Assembly (NCBI RefSeq): GCF_013911085.1
Contig: NZ_JACERN010000033.1
Span: 62,001-126,000, forward strand
Origin: Aquitalea aquatica
GTDB taxonomy: Bacteria; Pseudomonadota; Gammaproteobacteria; Burkholderiales; Chromobacteriaceae
DNA: 64,000 nt
Reading direction: 5' to 3'
Positions 54,979 to 63,550 of this stretch are shown here, one piece after another. The notes below the pieces were generated by a model, which was not told the origin of the DNA, did no database searches, and worked only from the letters and a program-made list of their open reading frames with translations. Position numbers and translations under genes: made by a program. Numbering within the stretch: the first letter of the stretch is position 1; every line of letters starts with the position of its first letter.

Positions 54979-57846
54979 ATGACTGCAATGCCGTCGGAAA
55001 GCGAAATCAAGAAGGCCATCGAAGCGCTCAAATCGCAGCCTGCGAAGTTCCAAGTACTGGCCGAGAACATTATGCGAATCAAGTTCGGAGGGAAGTACCA
55101 GAACATCATCCCACAGGGACGCAATGCCGCACTGCAAACCACGATCGGCTATCCGGATGCGTATGCGACAGATGAGTTCCAGAAGCAATACCTGATCGAA
55201 GCGACAATTGGCGACTGGAGGAAACATCTTGAGAAAGAGGATATTCCTGGCATAACCAAGATTGGCGGTGCCAACGTGGCGGAGTTCGCCTTGTTCTGCA
55301 TGTCGGATTCAGAGCTCTTGATTCAGCAGAAACGCAAAGACCGCAAAGTCAAGAAGAAGTCGGTGGACGAGTATAAGGCCGATTTGGCGGCACTGGGTGT
55401 GCCGCTGGCGGGAATCCGCTTCTTCTTCATGGATCAGCTCATCAAAGAGCTGCGCCAACCAGTCTATGCCCGCGTGCTATCCGAGCTAGGATTGGACATC
55501 GACATCTCGCCGTTTTTCAGCATCGAAAAGAGGCTATTCCATCCCGATACCGGCCCCACGCGAAGCGAGTTTGAGGCAGGTGACGTGGTAGCCGACGACC
55601 TTATCAAATCAATGAGACGTGCACTTAGCCCGGGTTCAAAGCTACTGGCAGAGGGTGGCAGTGGGCTCGGCAAGACCACTCTCGCCACCGCCTTCGCTTT
55701 TGATTGGTTGAAACGAGAACAGGGGGCCTTTTACGTAGACCTGGTGGCGTTCGATGATCCAGCAGCCATCGTGCATATACTGGTGCAGCGAATCAAGCAG
55801 TATGGTTGCCGGGCCCATCTCTTTGTCCTGGATAACTGCCATCGGTTAGCCCCGGATCTACTTTCGCAGATCCTCGGTGCGCATGTGGCTCCCGATGATC
55901 GACCGACAGTCCTGGCGATGTCCAGAAAGCTCACCGAGTCTGCAGTGCAGGCGCTGTGCAAAGCCCATGAACTCAAGCGGATGCATATCCGGCTGCGCCA
56001 AGAGGATCTTCTCGCGATCTACCGGCTGCTGGCGCGGCGTTACTCCCAATCAGCGTTTTTCACGCCCCCAACCGATGCTGATATGCAGCGCTGGCATTCA
56101 TTGCACGCTGATCTAGTGACCTTCACTCTTGCCATGAATGGTGCGACGACCAGACTACGCGCGGGCCTGGTGCCTAAGTTGGCCGAGAACGATGCGATCA
56201 ACCATCTCCAGGCACGCTACATTAGCAACTTATCTGCCAATGAGCGCGAGATGCTCGCAGTGATCGCGCTGTGTGCGCGACTCGACGTACCGGCGTCACA
56301 ATCCAGTCTGAACGGCGGAGTGCCGCAGCAATCGCTGGATCGTGGTTTGGTGTTTCAGCAGACGGCCAAGAATCAGATGCCGCGATATGCGCTCGCCCAC
56401 GCCAAGATCGGTGAATTGCTGCTGAAATGCTTAAACGTGGATGAAAAACAGGCGTGGGAGGAGCTCATCCAGAGAGATCACTTCCAAGCCTGCTTCATTG
56501 CCAAGCAGCTATTGGATGCAGACAGCGAATCAATAGAGACGCCGGTAGGCGCCGCTTCAAAGGCGAAAGAAGTACTGGAACTAGTTGGCGAGAACGCCTG
56601 GCAGTTTTCGGAGCGCTTTTCTCCGGGGTATTCTGGGGTGATCGCCAGCCTCTATAGGCAAGTGGGGCTGGAGGTTACCATCATCAAAGAGGTGCTAAGT
56701 CGAGGGATCTCGCGCTATGTTATCGATCAAGAGAGTTTCCTGATCGGTCTTCCGTCTTTCCTAGATTTTGCGCAGGAGGAAGGCTTCGATGCTGAGATTA
56801 CTCAAGTCTGGGCTGACCTCACGAAGGCCGCTCAAGATGGGCGCCTTGAGATTGCAGCCTGCCTGGCGCCAGTATCGACCGTCCGCGAAATGCTAATGCG
56901 GACGGCTAAACGTGACGAGCAAACGTTCCGAACGCTGACAGCAGCGTTCAGCTCAAAGGCTGTAGCGATAGCGGTTGCAAACAAGTTTGGCATGTTGAAG
57001 CCGGATTTAGCAGAACAGGTATTGAAAGACTTAGAAAAGTTAGCACCGACCCTTCATCATTTACTGCTGGCGGAGTTGCCTGTAGGGGATCGCTTGCAGA
57101 AGCTTAAGTCCAGTCTAGCGAATGCAGTGAGTCCGCCGAACATTCGGAAATGGCTCCGTCGAAGTAGATTGCTGCACTTGTTAACCGGCGACCCGGCCCT
57201 GATCTTACCAACGGAATGGTTGTATAACCGCGGTGTGATCGTGCTGGAGCTGCTACTCGGCGAGCTTGAGAGCTTGCGCACGATCTACGACGATCAAATA
57301 CAGGTTCTGATTGCAACGTGGGCGAGTGAGCGTATTTGTGAAACGCCGGACCCCGCCGCGACGGCGGCACGAATTCGTTTAATGCTGTCTATGGCAGATG
57401 CCAAGCGCGAGAAGGCCGTTTGCAAACGCATCGCGATGACGAAGGCGGACACTCTGAAGGCTTGCCTGCGCACTCAGAGACCGTCAGAACTCGGGGCACT
57501 GCTGATCGGCGCAGGACCAGTGTTTGATCGCAAAGAGCAGTTCTTGCCTCTGAAGAGCATAATCCTGGAAATCGCTCAGGAGCGAATTGAGAAATCGATC
57601 GCCGGCCGAGCGCCTCATCCACCAGCAGCGTTTCATTTGGCCTCACATGTGTATGTCGCCAAGCTGGCGGGGGCGGAGCACAACGAAGATTGGTTGCAGC
57701 CGGCACTTGAAACTCTAGGGCAGGCCCCTGCATGGCAGCCTACCTCTCGTGATGCCCAGAGACACACACGAGCCGGCCGACTGATGCGGACATACTGGAA
57801 AGGGGTAGAGACATTGCTCCAGACCGGCTACCAGGAGAGCACTTGA
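54979..57846 (+). CDS. Large P-loop NTPase with nuclease-like N-terminus, probable defence protein
   Basis: The start at 54979 (MTAMPSESEIKKAIEALKSQ) is chosen because it follows GGGAAT and gives a soluble start; a GTG at 54934 is possible. The 955-residue protein has an N-terminal domain with a PD-(D/E)xK-like order: GYPDAYATDEFQKQYLIEAT (D60, E74-A-T). A P-loop LLAEGGSGLGKTTLATAF (226-234) and Walker B LFVLDNCHRL (D285) follow. The second half is helical, STAND-like, without a recognised repeat domain. Nuclease-NTPase fusions of this type often guard against phage. It precedes the transposition genes in the same direction, and I cannot name a family. Confidence 0.6.
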   Translation: MTAMPSESEIKKAIEALKSQPAKFQVLAENIMRIKFGGKYQNIIPQGRNAALQTTIGYPDAYATDEFQKQYLIEATIGDWRKHLEKEDIPGITKIGGANVAEFALFCMSDSELLIQQKRKDRKVKKKSVDEYKADLAALGVPLAGIRFFFMDQLIKELRQPVYARVLSELGLDIDISPFFSIEKRLFHPDTGPTRSEFEAGDVVADDLIKSMRRALSPGSKLLAEGGSGLGKTTLATAFAFDWLKREQGAFYVDLVAFDDPAAIVHILVQRIKQYGCRAHLFVLDNCHRLAPDLLSQILGAHVAPDDRPTVLAMSRKLTESAVQALCKAHELKRMHIRLRQEDLLAIYRLLARRYSQSAFFTPPTDADMQRWHSLHADLVTFTLAMNGATTRLRAGLVPKLAENDAINHLQARYISNLSANEREMLAVIALCARLDVPASQSSLNGGVPQQSLDRGLVFQQTAKNQMPRYALAHAKIGELLLKCLNVDEKQAWEELIQRDHFQACFIAKQLLDADSESIETPVGAASKAKEVLELVGENAWQFSERFSPGYSGVIASLYRQVGLEVTIIKEVLSRGISRYVIDQESFLIGLPSFLDFAQEEGFDAEITQVWADLTKAAQDGRLEIAACLAPVSTVREMLMRTAKRDEQTFRTLTAAFSSKAVAIAVANKFGMLKPDLAEQVLKDLEKLAPTLHHLLLAELPVGDRLQKLKSSLANAVSPPNIRKWLRRSRLLHLLTGDPALILPTEWLYNRGVIVLELLLGELESLRTIYDDQIQVLIATWASERICETPDPAATAARIRLMLSMADAKREKAVCKRIAMTKADTLKACLRTQRPSELGALLIGAGPVFDRKEQFLPLKSIILEIAQERIEKSIAGRAPHPPAAFHLASHVYVAKLAGAEHNEDWLQPALETLGQAPAWQPTSRDAQRHTRAGRLMRTYWKGVETLLQTGYQEST

Positions 57847-58103
57847 GCGCAGACGAATCATTCCGCTCTGGTTCGCATTACTTGGCAAAGGCCCCCTATG
57901 CCGGACGAATCTTAGGAGCGCCCAGCGTCTGGAGTAACCGCGCCGTCGAGCTCAAACGTTGGGATCCAGCTCTATTGCAAAGCGACTGCCAATTACAGCG
58001 GCTTAGTCAGCGTAGGACAGTGGGCTGCTCAACCTTGAGCCGGTGCCCGCAGCGAGGTACATCATGCCCATACGCAAGATCCCCAAAAACTACCGCAACG
58101 TAA
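57843..58103 (+). CDS. Weak short ORF between NTPase and tnsA
   Basis: A TTG start overlaps the NTPase stop (TTGA). The 86-codon frame begins MSADESFRSGSHYLAKAPYA and continues GRILGAPSVWSNRAVELKRW, but then runs into the tnsA coding region in another frame and loses protein character after about residue 55. It could be the start of a partner gene cut by the transposon or simply spurious. There is no ribosome site. Confidence 0.25.
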   Translation: MSADESFRSGSHYLAKAPYAGRILGAPSVWSNRAVELKRWDPALLQSDCQLQRLSQRRTVGCSTLSRCPQRGTSCPYARSPKTTAT

Positions 58104-58720
58104 CCGGTGTCGCCGCTCACCGTAAGGCCGACGGCCCGGCGATGTTCGAATCCACGCTGGAGCGTGACTTCATTACGCTGCTGGAATTCGACCCAACCGT
58201 CGAAACCTTTGAGGTTCAGCCTCTGACGCTCGACTGGACCGACTCGAGCGGTAAAATTCGCCGCTACACGCCCGACGTGCTCGCCACATTCAACCTGCCG
58301 CATGAACACCGAAGCAAGACGCTCTATGAAGTCAAATACCGCGACGAGCTGCGCAGGGACTGGCAAGACCTTCGCCCGAAACTCCGGGCTGCTGTGCATT
58401 TCGCCCGAACTCAAGGCTGGCGTTTCAAAATTCTCACCGAAGTCGAGATACGTACGCCGTACCTCGATAACGCCAAGTTCCTGCTGCCTTTCATTCGACA
58501 AGGCCCGGCCGAAGAAGCACACATGGACCTGCTGGACGAACAGCTACGGCTGTTACACCACTCCACACCGGCTGAATTGCTGGCGACAGTGTTTCAGGAT
58601 GAATGGAATCAGGCTCGCCTGCTCCCCTCTCTCTGGTATTTGGTCGGCACCCAGCAAATTGGGACCGACCTATCCAAGAAACTGACAATGATCAGCCCGA
58701 TCTGGAGCTTCCACAAATGA
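58064..58720 (+). CDS. tnsA: TnsA-like transposon endonuclease subunit
   Basis: The start at 58064 (MPIRKIPKNYRNVTGVAAHR) has GAGG 7 bases upstream. The 218-residue protein has the TnsA endonuclease N-terminal fold with E in MFESTLERDF, D71 in RRYTPDVLATF and E89-V-K91 in LYEVKYRDEL, a PD-(D/E)xK site. The winged-helix C-terminal part follows. TnsA makes the second-strand cut at element ends, giving cut-and-paste movement. Its stop overlaps the tnsB start by 4 bases. Confidence 0.92.
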   Translation: MPIRKIPKNYRNVTGVAAHRKADGPAMFESTLERDFITLLEFDPTVETFEVQPLTLDWTDSSGKIRRYTPDVLATFNLPHEHRSKTLYEVKYRDELRRDWQDLRPKLRAAVHFARTQGWRFKILTEVEIRTPYLDNAKFLLPFIRQGPAEEAHMDLLDEQLRLLHHSTPAELLATVFQDEWNQARLLPSLWYLVGTQQIGTDLSKKLTMISPIWSFHK

Positions 58721-60594
58721 ACATGCCCAGCGCGCTTTTACAGCTCCAACCAGGCACGGCTGTGGTTTATCAAAATCGGCTCCATCGCATCACCCACGTG
58801 CTCGATCTGGATGAAGTGCTGCTGGTCGATGACGAAACGAATCAGGTCAGCCATGCAAAAGTGGGAGCCCTGGAGACGGTGGTTGGTGGCACACAGTCAG
58901 TGGCACGTCCCGACCTGGTACAGGTGCTCGACAAGGATTGGGAAGAAGCCAAGCGACGCTATGAGATCATCCGCCCCTTGCTCGATAAGGCAGACCGTAG
59001 CCGGCAGGACGTTACCGAGCGAGGGAAAACGTGCGGGCTTCATACCAACACGCTGTATGAATGGATACGGCGCTACGAAGACAGCCATTTGCTGACCTCA
59101 CTGCTACCGCGCATTCGCAACGACAAGGGCTCCACCAAGCTTACCCCGGAAGTCGAAACCATCATCCAGGCGGTCGTGGAAAGCGAATATCTGACCAAGC
59201 AGCGCAAATCACAGCAAAAGGTCTGCGACGAGGTGCGTAAACGCTGCCTGTACGCCGGCCTCGAACCACCGCACGACAACACCGTACGAAACCGTCTGAA
59301 GCTACTGACCGGCGAGCACGTAATGGCCAAGCGTAGAGGCCGCAAAGCAGCCGACCAGGCCTATTCCCCCATCGAAGGCTGCTTTCCCGGTGCAGACTGG
59401 CCGCTCGCGGTTGTCCAGATCGATCACACCCCGCTGGATATCATCCTAGTGGACGACATCGACCGCAGGCCGGTAAACAAGCCGTGGATCACCTTGGCAA
59501 TCGACGTGTTCAGCCGAATGGTAGTCGGGTTCTACGTCTCGTTCGATCCTCCCGGTGCGCTGTCGGCCGGTCAATGCTTGGCCAGTGCAATCCTGCCCAA
59601 AGAGAGCTGGCTGGCCAAACACGACATCAAAGGGGAGTGGCCATGCTGGGGCATGCCGGCGAAGCTGCACATGGACAATGCCCGGGAATTTCGCGGCAAC
59701 ATGCTGAAGCGCGCATGCGACCAATACGGCATCGATATCGAATGGCGGCCGGTTGCCCGACCACATTTCGGCGGACACATCGAACGCTTGCTGGGCACAT
59801 TCGCCAAGGAAATCCATACACTGCCTGGCACTACATTCTCGAATGTCCGAGAACGCGGCGACTACGATTCAGAGGGCAAGGCAGCACTGACGCTGACCGA
59901 GCTTGAGGAATGGCTGGTGACCTTCATCGTCAACGTTTACCACCAGCGCGTGCATTCCAGCCTCAATATGCCACCGATGGAAAAATACCGGCGAGGTATC
60001 TTCGGCACCAAGGACTCGCCCGGTCGCGGCCTGCCGGCACGGATTACCGATGAAAACCGGCTGCGGCTCGACCTCATGCCGTACGAAGAACGCACCGTTC
60101 AAGACTACGGAGTGGTAATCGACGAGATCCACTACTACCACGACGTGCTGCGCCGCTGGATCAATGCTCCTGACTTGGTAGCCCCCAAATACAAGCGCAA
60201 GTTCATGTTCCGTCGCGATCCACGAGACATCAGCACGATCTGGTTCTACGACCCGGAGGTCGACCTCTACTATCCAATCCCCTACAGGGATACATCCCAC
60301 CCGCCGATCAGCATTTGGGAAATGCGCGAGGCGAAGCGCCGCGCCGAGGCGGACGGACGGCGGCACGTGGACGAACGAGCGCTATTTGCCGCCTACGACC
60401 GCATGCGCGAGATCGAGCAAAACGCCCAAGCCAAAACCACGTCGGTACGCCGAGCAGCCCAACGCCGGAAACATCATCAAGAGGTCATCCGCCCCCTCCC
60501 CCTGCCGGTAGCACCTGTCGCCGAACCCGTCCCGCCACAACCACAAACATCCCCGGCCATCCTCCCCTTTGATGAAATGGATGACTTGGCATGA
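58717..60594 (+). CDS. tnsB: TnsB/TniA-type DDE transposase
   Basis: The start at 58717 (MNMPSALLQLQPGTAVVYQN) overlaps the tnsA stop as ATGA. The 625-residue transposase has N-terminal DNA-binding helices and a catalytic triad D236 in VVQIDHTPL, D320 in LHMDNAREF, and E356 in GGHIERLLG. A Mu-type C-terminal beta barrel (KYKRKFMFRRDPRDISTIWF) follows. It cuts and joins the element ends. The C-terminal Pro/Thr tail probably contacts TnsC. Confidence 0.94.
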   Translation: MNMPSALLQLQPGTAVVYQNRLHRITHVLDLDEVLLVDDETNQVSHAKVGALETVVGGTQSVARPDLVQVLDKDWEEAKRRYEIIRPLLDKADRSRQDVTERGKTCGLHTNTLYEWIRRYEDSHLLTSLLPRIRNDKGSTKLTPEVETIIQAVVESEYLTKQRKSQQKVCDEVRKRCLYAGLEPPHDNTVRNRLKLLTGEHVMAKRRGRKAADQAYSPIEGCFPGADWPLAVVQIDHTPLDIILVDDIDRRPVNKPWITLAIDVFSRMVVGFYVSFDPPGALSAGQCLASAILPKESWLAKHDIKGEWPCWGMPAKLHMDNAREFRGNMLKRACDQYGIDIEWRPVARPHFGGHIERLLGTFAKEIHTLPGTTFSNVRERGDYDSEGKAALTLTELEEWLVTFIVNVYHQRVHSSLNMPPMEKYRRGIFGTKDSPGRGLPARITDENRLRLDLMPYEERTVQDYGVVIDEIHYYHDVLRRWINAPDLVAPKYKRKFMFRRDPRDISTIWFYDPEVDLYYPIPYRDTSHPPISIWEMREAKRRAEADGRRHVDERALFAAYDRMREIEQNAQAKTTSVRRAAQRRKHHQEVIRPLPLPVAPVAEPVPPQPQTSPAILPFDEMDDLA

Positions 60595-61478
60595 GCCATC
60601 TGAACGAATCGACCCTCAAACTGCTCGAGCTAAGCGACGCAGAGCGTGTCGAGCGCATCCGCGCACCGCGATGGATCGGCTACCCGCAAGCAAAAACCAT
60701 ATTGACCAAGCTAGAAGACTTGCTGACCTACCCCAAATCACACCGCATGCCCAACCTGCTGGTAGTCGGGGACACCAATAACGGCAAGACCATGCTGGTG
60801 CAGCGGTTTTGCTCCCAACACCCAGCAGACGATAACCCCTCTGGCGACGGCATCCGCGTACCCGTACTGTTCGTACAAGCCCCACCAGTCCCTGATGAGG
60901 GCCGCTTCTACAATGCGATCCTCGAGCTGCTGTTTGCCCCGTACAAGCCGAACGATCGGGTGGACAAAAAGCAGTTCCAGGTCATCAAGCTGCTGAAATA
61001 TGTTGGCCTGCGCATGCTGGTGATCGACGAGATCCATCATGTGCTAGCCGGAAACCTGAACCGGCAGCGCGCCTTTCTGAATGTGCTCAAATACCTCGGC
61101 AACGAACTGCAGGTTCCGATCGTGGCAGTTGGAACCCGCGATGCCTTCCGAGCGCTGCAGACTGACCCACAGTTGGCCAACCGATTCGAACCGGCACTAC
61201 TGCCGCGCTGGGAATTTGATACCGACTTTCTTCGCCTGCTGGCCAGCTTCGAACGTATGTTGCCTCTCCGTGAGCCCTCGGTGCTGCACGACACTACCCT
61301 GGCTACCAAGTTGTTCTCGATGAGCGAAGGCTACATCGGGGAGCTCTCACGCCTGCTGACCAATGCTGCCGTACACGCAGTAGAGACAGGGCGAGAGCGG
61401 ATCGACGAACGTGTTTTAAATGGAATTGGCTGGGTGCCGCCGTCAGACCGTAAGCGGCAGATCGACCAAAACAGCTAA
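60591..61478 (+). CDS. tnsC: TnsC/TniB-like AAA ATPase
   Basis: The 295-residue ATPase has Walker A VVGDTNNGKTMLV (60-67) and Walker B LVIDEIHHVLAGNLN, followed by a sensor segment VAVGTRDAFRAL. This order is typical of TniB-type regulators that link target selection to the transposase. It starts inside the tnsB stop (ATGA), and tniQ starts 2 bases after its own stop. Confidence 0.92.
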   Translation: MSHLNESTLKLLELSDAERVERIRAPRWIGYPQAKTILTKLEDLLTYPKSHRMPNLLVVGDTNNGKTMLVQRFCSQHPADDNPSGDGIRVPVLFVQAPPVPDEGRFYNAILELLFAPYKPNDRVDKKQFQVIKLLKYVGLRMLVIDEIHHVLAGNLNRQRAFLNVLKYLGNELQVPIVAVGTRDAFRALQTDPQLANRFEPALLPRWEFDTDFLRLLASFERMLPLREPSVLHDTTLATKLFSMSEGYIGELSRLLTNAAVHAVETGRERIDERVLNGIGWVPPSDRKRQIDQNS

Positions 61479-61479
61479 A

Positions 61480-62514
61480 ATGCTTTGGCCCGCTCATCCG
61501 CATCCCTTCAGGGATGAATTACTGTCCTCATGGCTTGTACGGGTTGCACACGCCAACGGGCTTAAAGTGCAAACCTTCTGCGACCATGAATTCGGTAGTG
61601 AACGGCAGCTCTGGAATCGGGACATAGATCGCCTGGCACCTACTTGGTTGGTAGAGACCATGAGTGAGAAGACAGGAACCCCACTGAAGTGTGCCATGGC
61701 TACGACTCTACTTACCTACGAGGGAAAGCTGTACAACAAGTACCATCCGTCTGGACAATTGCGCTGGATACTTCCGCTTCAAATCTACCACCGCAAACGC
61801 CGAGGTCATGGCCTCCAATTCTGCCCTCAATGCCTCGATGAAGACACCGAGCCCTACTATCGCAAGGCTTGGCGCGTCGGCCTGTATACTTTTTGCCCCA
61901 AACACAACGTAATGCTGCTCGACCGGTGCCCTCGGTGCGGCTATGGCGTGGCATTCCACCGATTGGAGCTTGGACGGCCCAGCGTAGTCAAAGCGCCCTC
62001 GTTAGCAAGCTGCTGGTACTGTGATTTTGACCTACGCACCGCACCCGCCCCGCCCATATCCGAATGGGATGAGTGCACATTTCAGCATTGGAATGAGGCC
62101 TTGCAATGCATCGAAAACAACTCCACATTCACAACACACTTCGATTACTCCACGCTAACCGTCCTGCACCACTTCTGTACATTACTAGTTTCGATGCGGC
62201 TTGCCCCTAAGCTTCATGCCTACTTATGCGATCAAACAGGGCAACCTTTTCAACTTCTAGTCAAAAACAGAACCGCTTTCGAACTACGTACACAAGAAGA
62301 AAGGCATTACGTGAGCGGGTTGGCTTGGTGGCTTCTTGGACAATGGCCTAATCGACTGATGGCCGCCTGGTTATCAAAAGCAATCCGGTACAACACCTTG
62401 CTCAAGGATTTTGGCGATCCACCGACATGGTACTTAACCGTTTCAGATGAGATAGGAGCCATGACATGGACAAAACTCTCATCCAAAAAACGCCACACGA
62501 TGCTGCCAAATTAA
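61480..62514 (+). CDS. tniQ: TniQ-family target selector
   Basis: The start at 61480 (MLWPAHPHPFRDELLSSWLV) is the usual TniQ N-terminus. The 344-residue protein has zinc-binding pairs FCPQCLDEDTEP, YTFCPKHNVML, and RCPRCGYGVAFH. TniQ/TnsD binds DNA or guide complexes and recruits TnsC to target sites. No Cas gene or CRISPR array lies in the window, so a guided (CAST) mode is not supported. The repeats at 62573-62603 begin about 60 bases after its stop. Confidence 0.92.
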   Translation: MLWPAHPHPFRDELLSSWLVRVAHANGLKVQTFCDHEFGSERQLWNRDIDRLAPTWLVETMSEKTGTPLKCAMATTLLTYEGKLYNKYHPSGQLRWILPLQIYHRKRRGHGLQFCPQCLDEDTEPYYRKAWRVGLYTFCPKHNVMLLDRCPRCGYGVAFHRLELGRPSVVKAPSLASCWYCDFDLRTAPAPPISEWDECTFQHWNEALQCIENNSTFTTHFDYSTLTVLHHFCTLLVSMRLAPKLHAYLCDQTGQPFQLLVKNRTAFELRTQEERHYVSGLAWWLLGQWPNRLMAAWLSKAIRYNTLLKDFGDPPTWYLTVSDEIGAMTWTKLSSKKRHTMLPN

Positions 62515-62568
62515 AATAAACAACAAAAGCTGTGGAATACCAACGAATACCGGCAATAACTTCCACAA

Positions 62569-62624
62569 GGGTTCAGTTATCGCCGGAACGGTGTCAGTTG
62601 TCGCATTAATGGTGTGCTAACACA
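62569..62624 (+). repeat. Repeats at putative transposon right end
   Basis: TCAGTTATCG (62573-62582) and TCAGTTGTCG (62594-62603) recur with 21-base spacing, as expected for TnsB-binding repeats. They end in CATTAATGG...TAACA near 62622. The methylase stop codon lies within the same region, so its last codons are formed by the repeat. Confidence 0.6.
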
Positions 62625-63550
62625 ACCTCCGCCATCTCAGCAACGACATGATTGACAACAGACTCCTGGGATTCTTGGACTTCTTGAGACTCCTGATATA
62701 CCGGAGGGGGAATCTCAATATTGGATATCAAAAGCTCTGTCGCCCGCCTTGATGCCTTGACATTATAATCCAAGTAAATCGGTTGAATTTTATTTTGTGC
62801 GTACAGTTCCTTGATACGAGTGTGATCGTCGTAACTAATCAGCCATGGGTATCCCTGCCCAGTGATAAAATTCGCTAAATTTACATGATGCTGGTCTTCA
62901 TAGAAATAACGGTAGAGCTTTTTTCCTTGACTATAATAAGGAGGGTCAATATAAACAAAATTAAAACCCGCAGATATGACTCCGGTGCTTTTACGCATGA
63001 AGTCAATTGCGTCACCATAATGCAACTCAATTAGGTCGCTATATGCTGACACACTCCGGATTTGTTCAATAATTCGCGCCTTATTAAATCGACAATCAAT
63101 GCCATATTTCGAAGACTGGTTTTTTCCTCCGATTGGTCCTGCCCCAATAATTCCCGAGAAATTAGTCCGATTGAAAAAAAGACCTGCAATTCCCAACTCT
63201 AACAAAGAGCAATTTTCATTGCTTGGATCCGTCACATCCCGGTAAAGCTGGAATCTTTGCCATGTTTCTATAGAAATCTCAAGATCATCAATTGCGGAGC
63301 ATAACCCATCCGGATCAAACAAAACGGAATGCCAAAACGCATAGACTAAAGGGTCTCGCTCCACCCAGACGGCACTTGAAATACTACCTTTCCCAAGCAA
63401 TGCCAACGAAACAGATGCTCCTCCTAGATAGGGTTCATAAAAAGTGCAACCGGTCAGCAAATGGGCCTCAAGTATATCCGCAATATAGTCTGCGAGGAGT
63501 GCTTTTCCTCCAGGATACCGCAGAGGACTTACAGGAACAGGATTAGGCAC
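62606..63550 (-). CDS. D12-class DNA adenine methylase
   Basis: The start is a GTG at 63550, with GGAGGA 5-6 bases upstream, overlapping the end of the upstream gene. The 314-residue enzyme shows SPLRYPGGKALLADYI, the motif I segment FYEPYLGGASVSLALLG, and the catalytic VYIDPPYYSQGK (DPPY 202-205). It methylates N6 of adenine in a short site. The Gln/Glu/Ser tail and the last residues (VVLAHH) run into the transposon-end repeats, so the natural C-terminus may be lost. With the upstream gene it may belong to a restriction or anti-phage module. Confidence 0.9.
   Translation of the reverse strand: MPNPVPVSPLRYPGGKALLADYIADILEAHLLTGCTFYEPYLGGASVSLALLGKGSISSAVWVERDPLVYAFWHSVLFDPDGLCSAIDDLEISIETWQRFQLYRDVTDPSNENCSLLELGIAGLFFNRTNFSGIIGAGPIGGKNQSSKYGIDCRFNKARIIEQIRSVSAYSDLIELHYGDAIDFMRKSTGVISAGFNFVYIDPPYYSQGKKLYRYFYEDQHHVNLANFITGQGYPWLISYDDHTRIKELYAQNKIQPIYLDYNVKASRRATELLISNIEIPPPVYQESQEVQESQESVVNHVVAEMAEVVLAHH

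Larger units (their letters stand above)
54839..62622 (+). mobile_element. Candidate Tn7-like transposon (tnsABC-tniQ with NTPase cargo)
   Basis: Termini TGTTA...TAACA with flanking CAACC duplications would bound an element of 7784 bp. It carries tnsA, tnsB, tnsC and tniQ (58064-62514), and a NTPase gene (54979-57846) as cargo. Right-end repeats TCAGTTATCG (62573-62582) and TCAGTTGTCG (62594-62603) have 21-base spacing, like TnsB sites. The left boundary is weakly supported and the element may be larger or start nearer tnsA. Confidence 0.4.
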
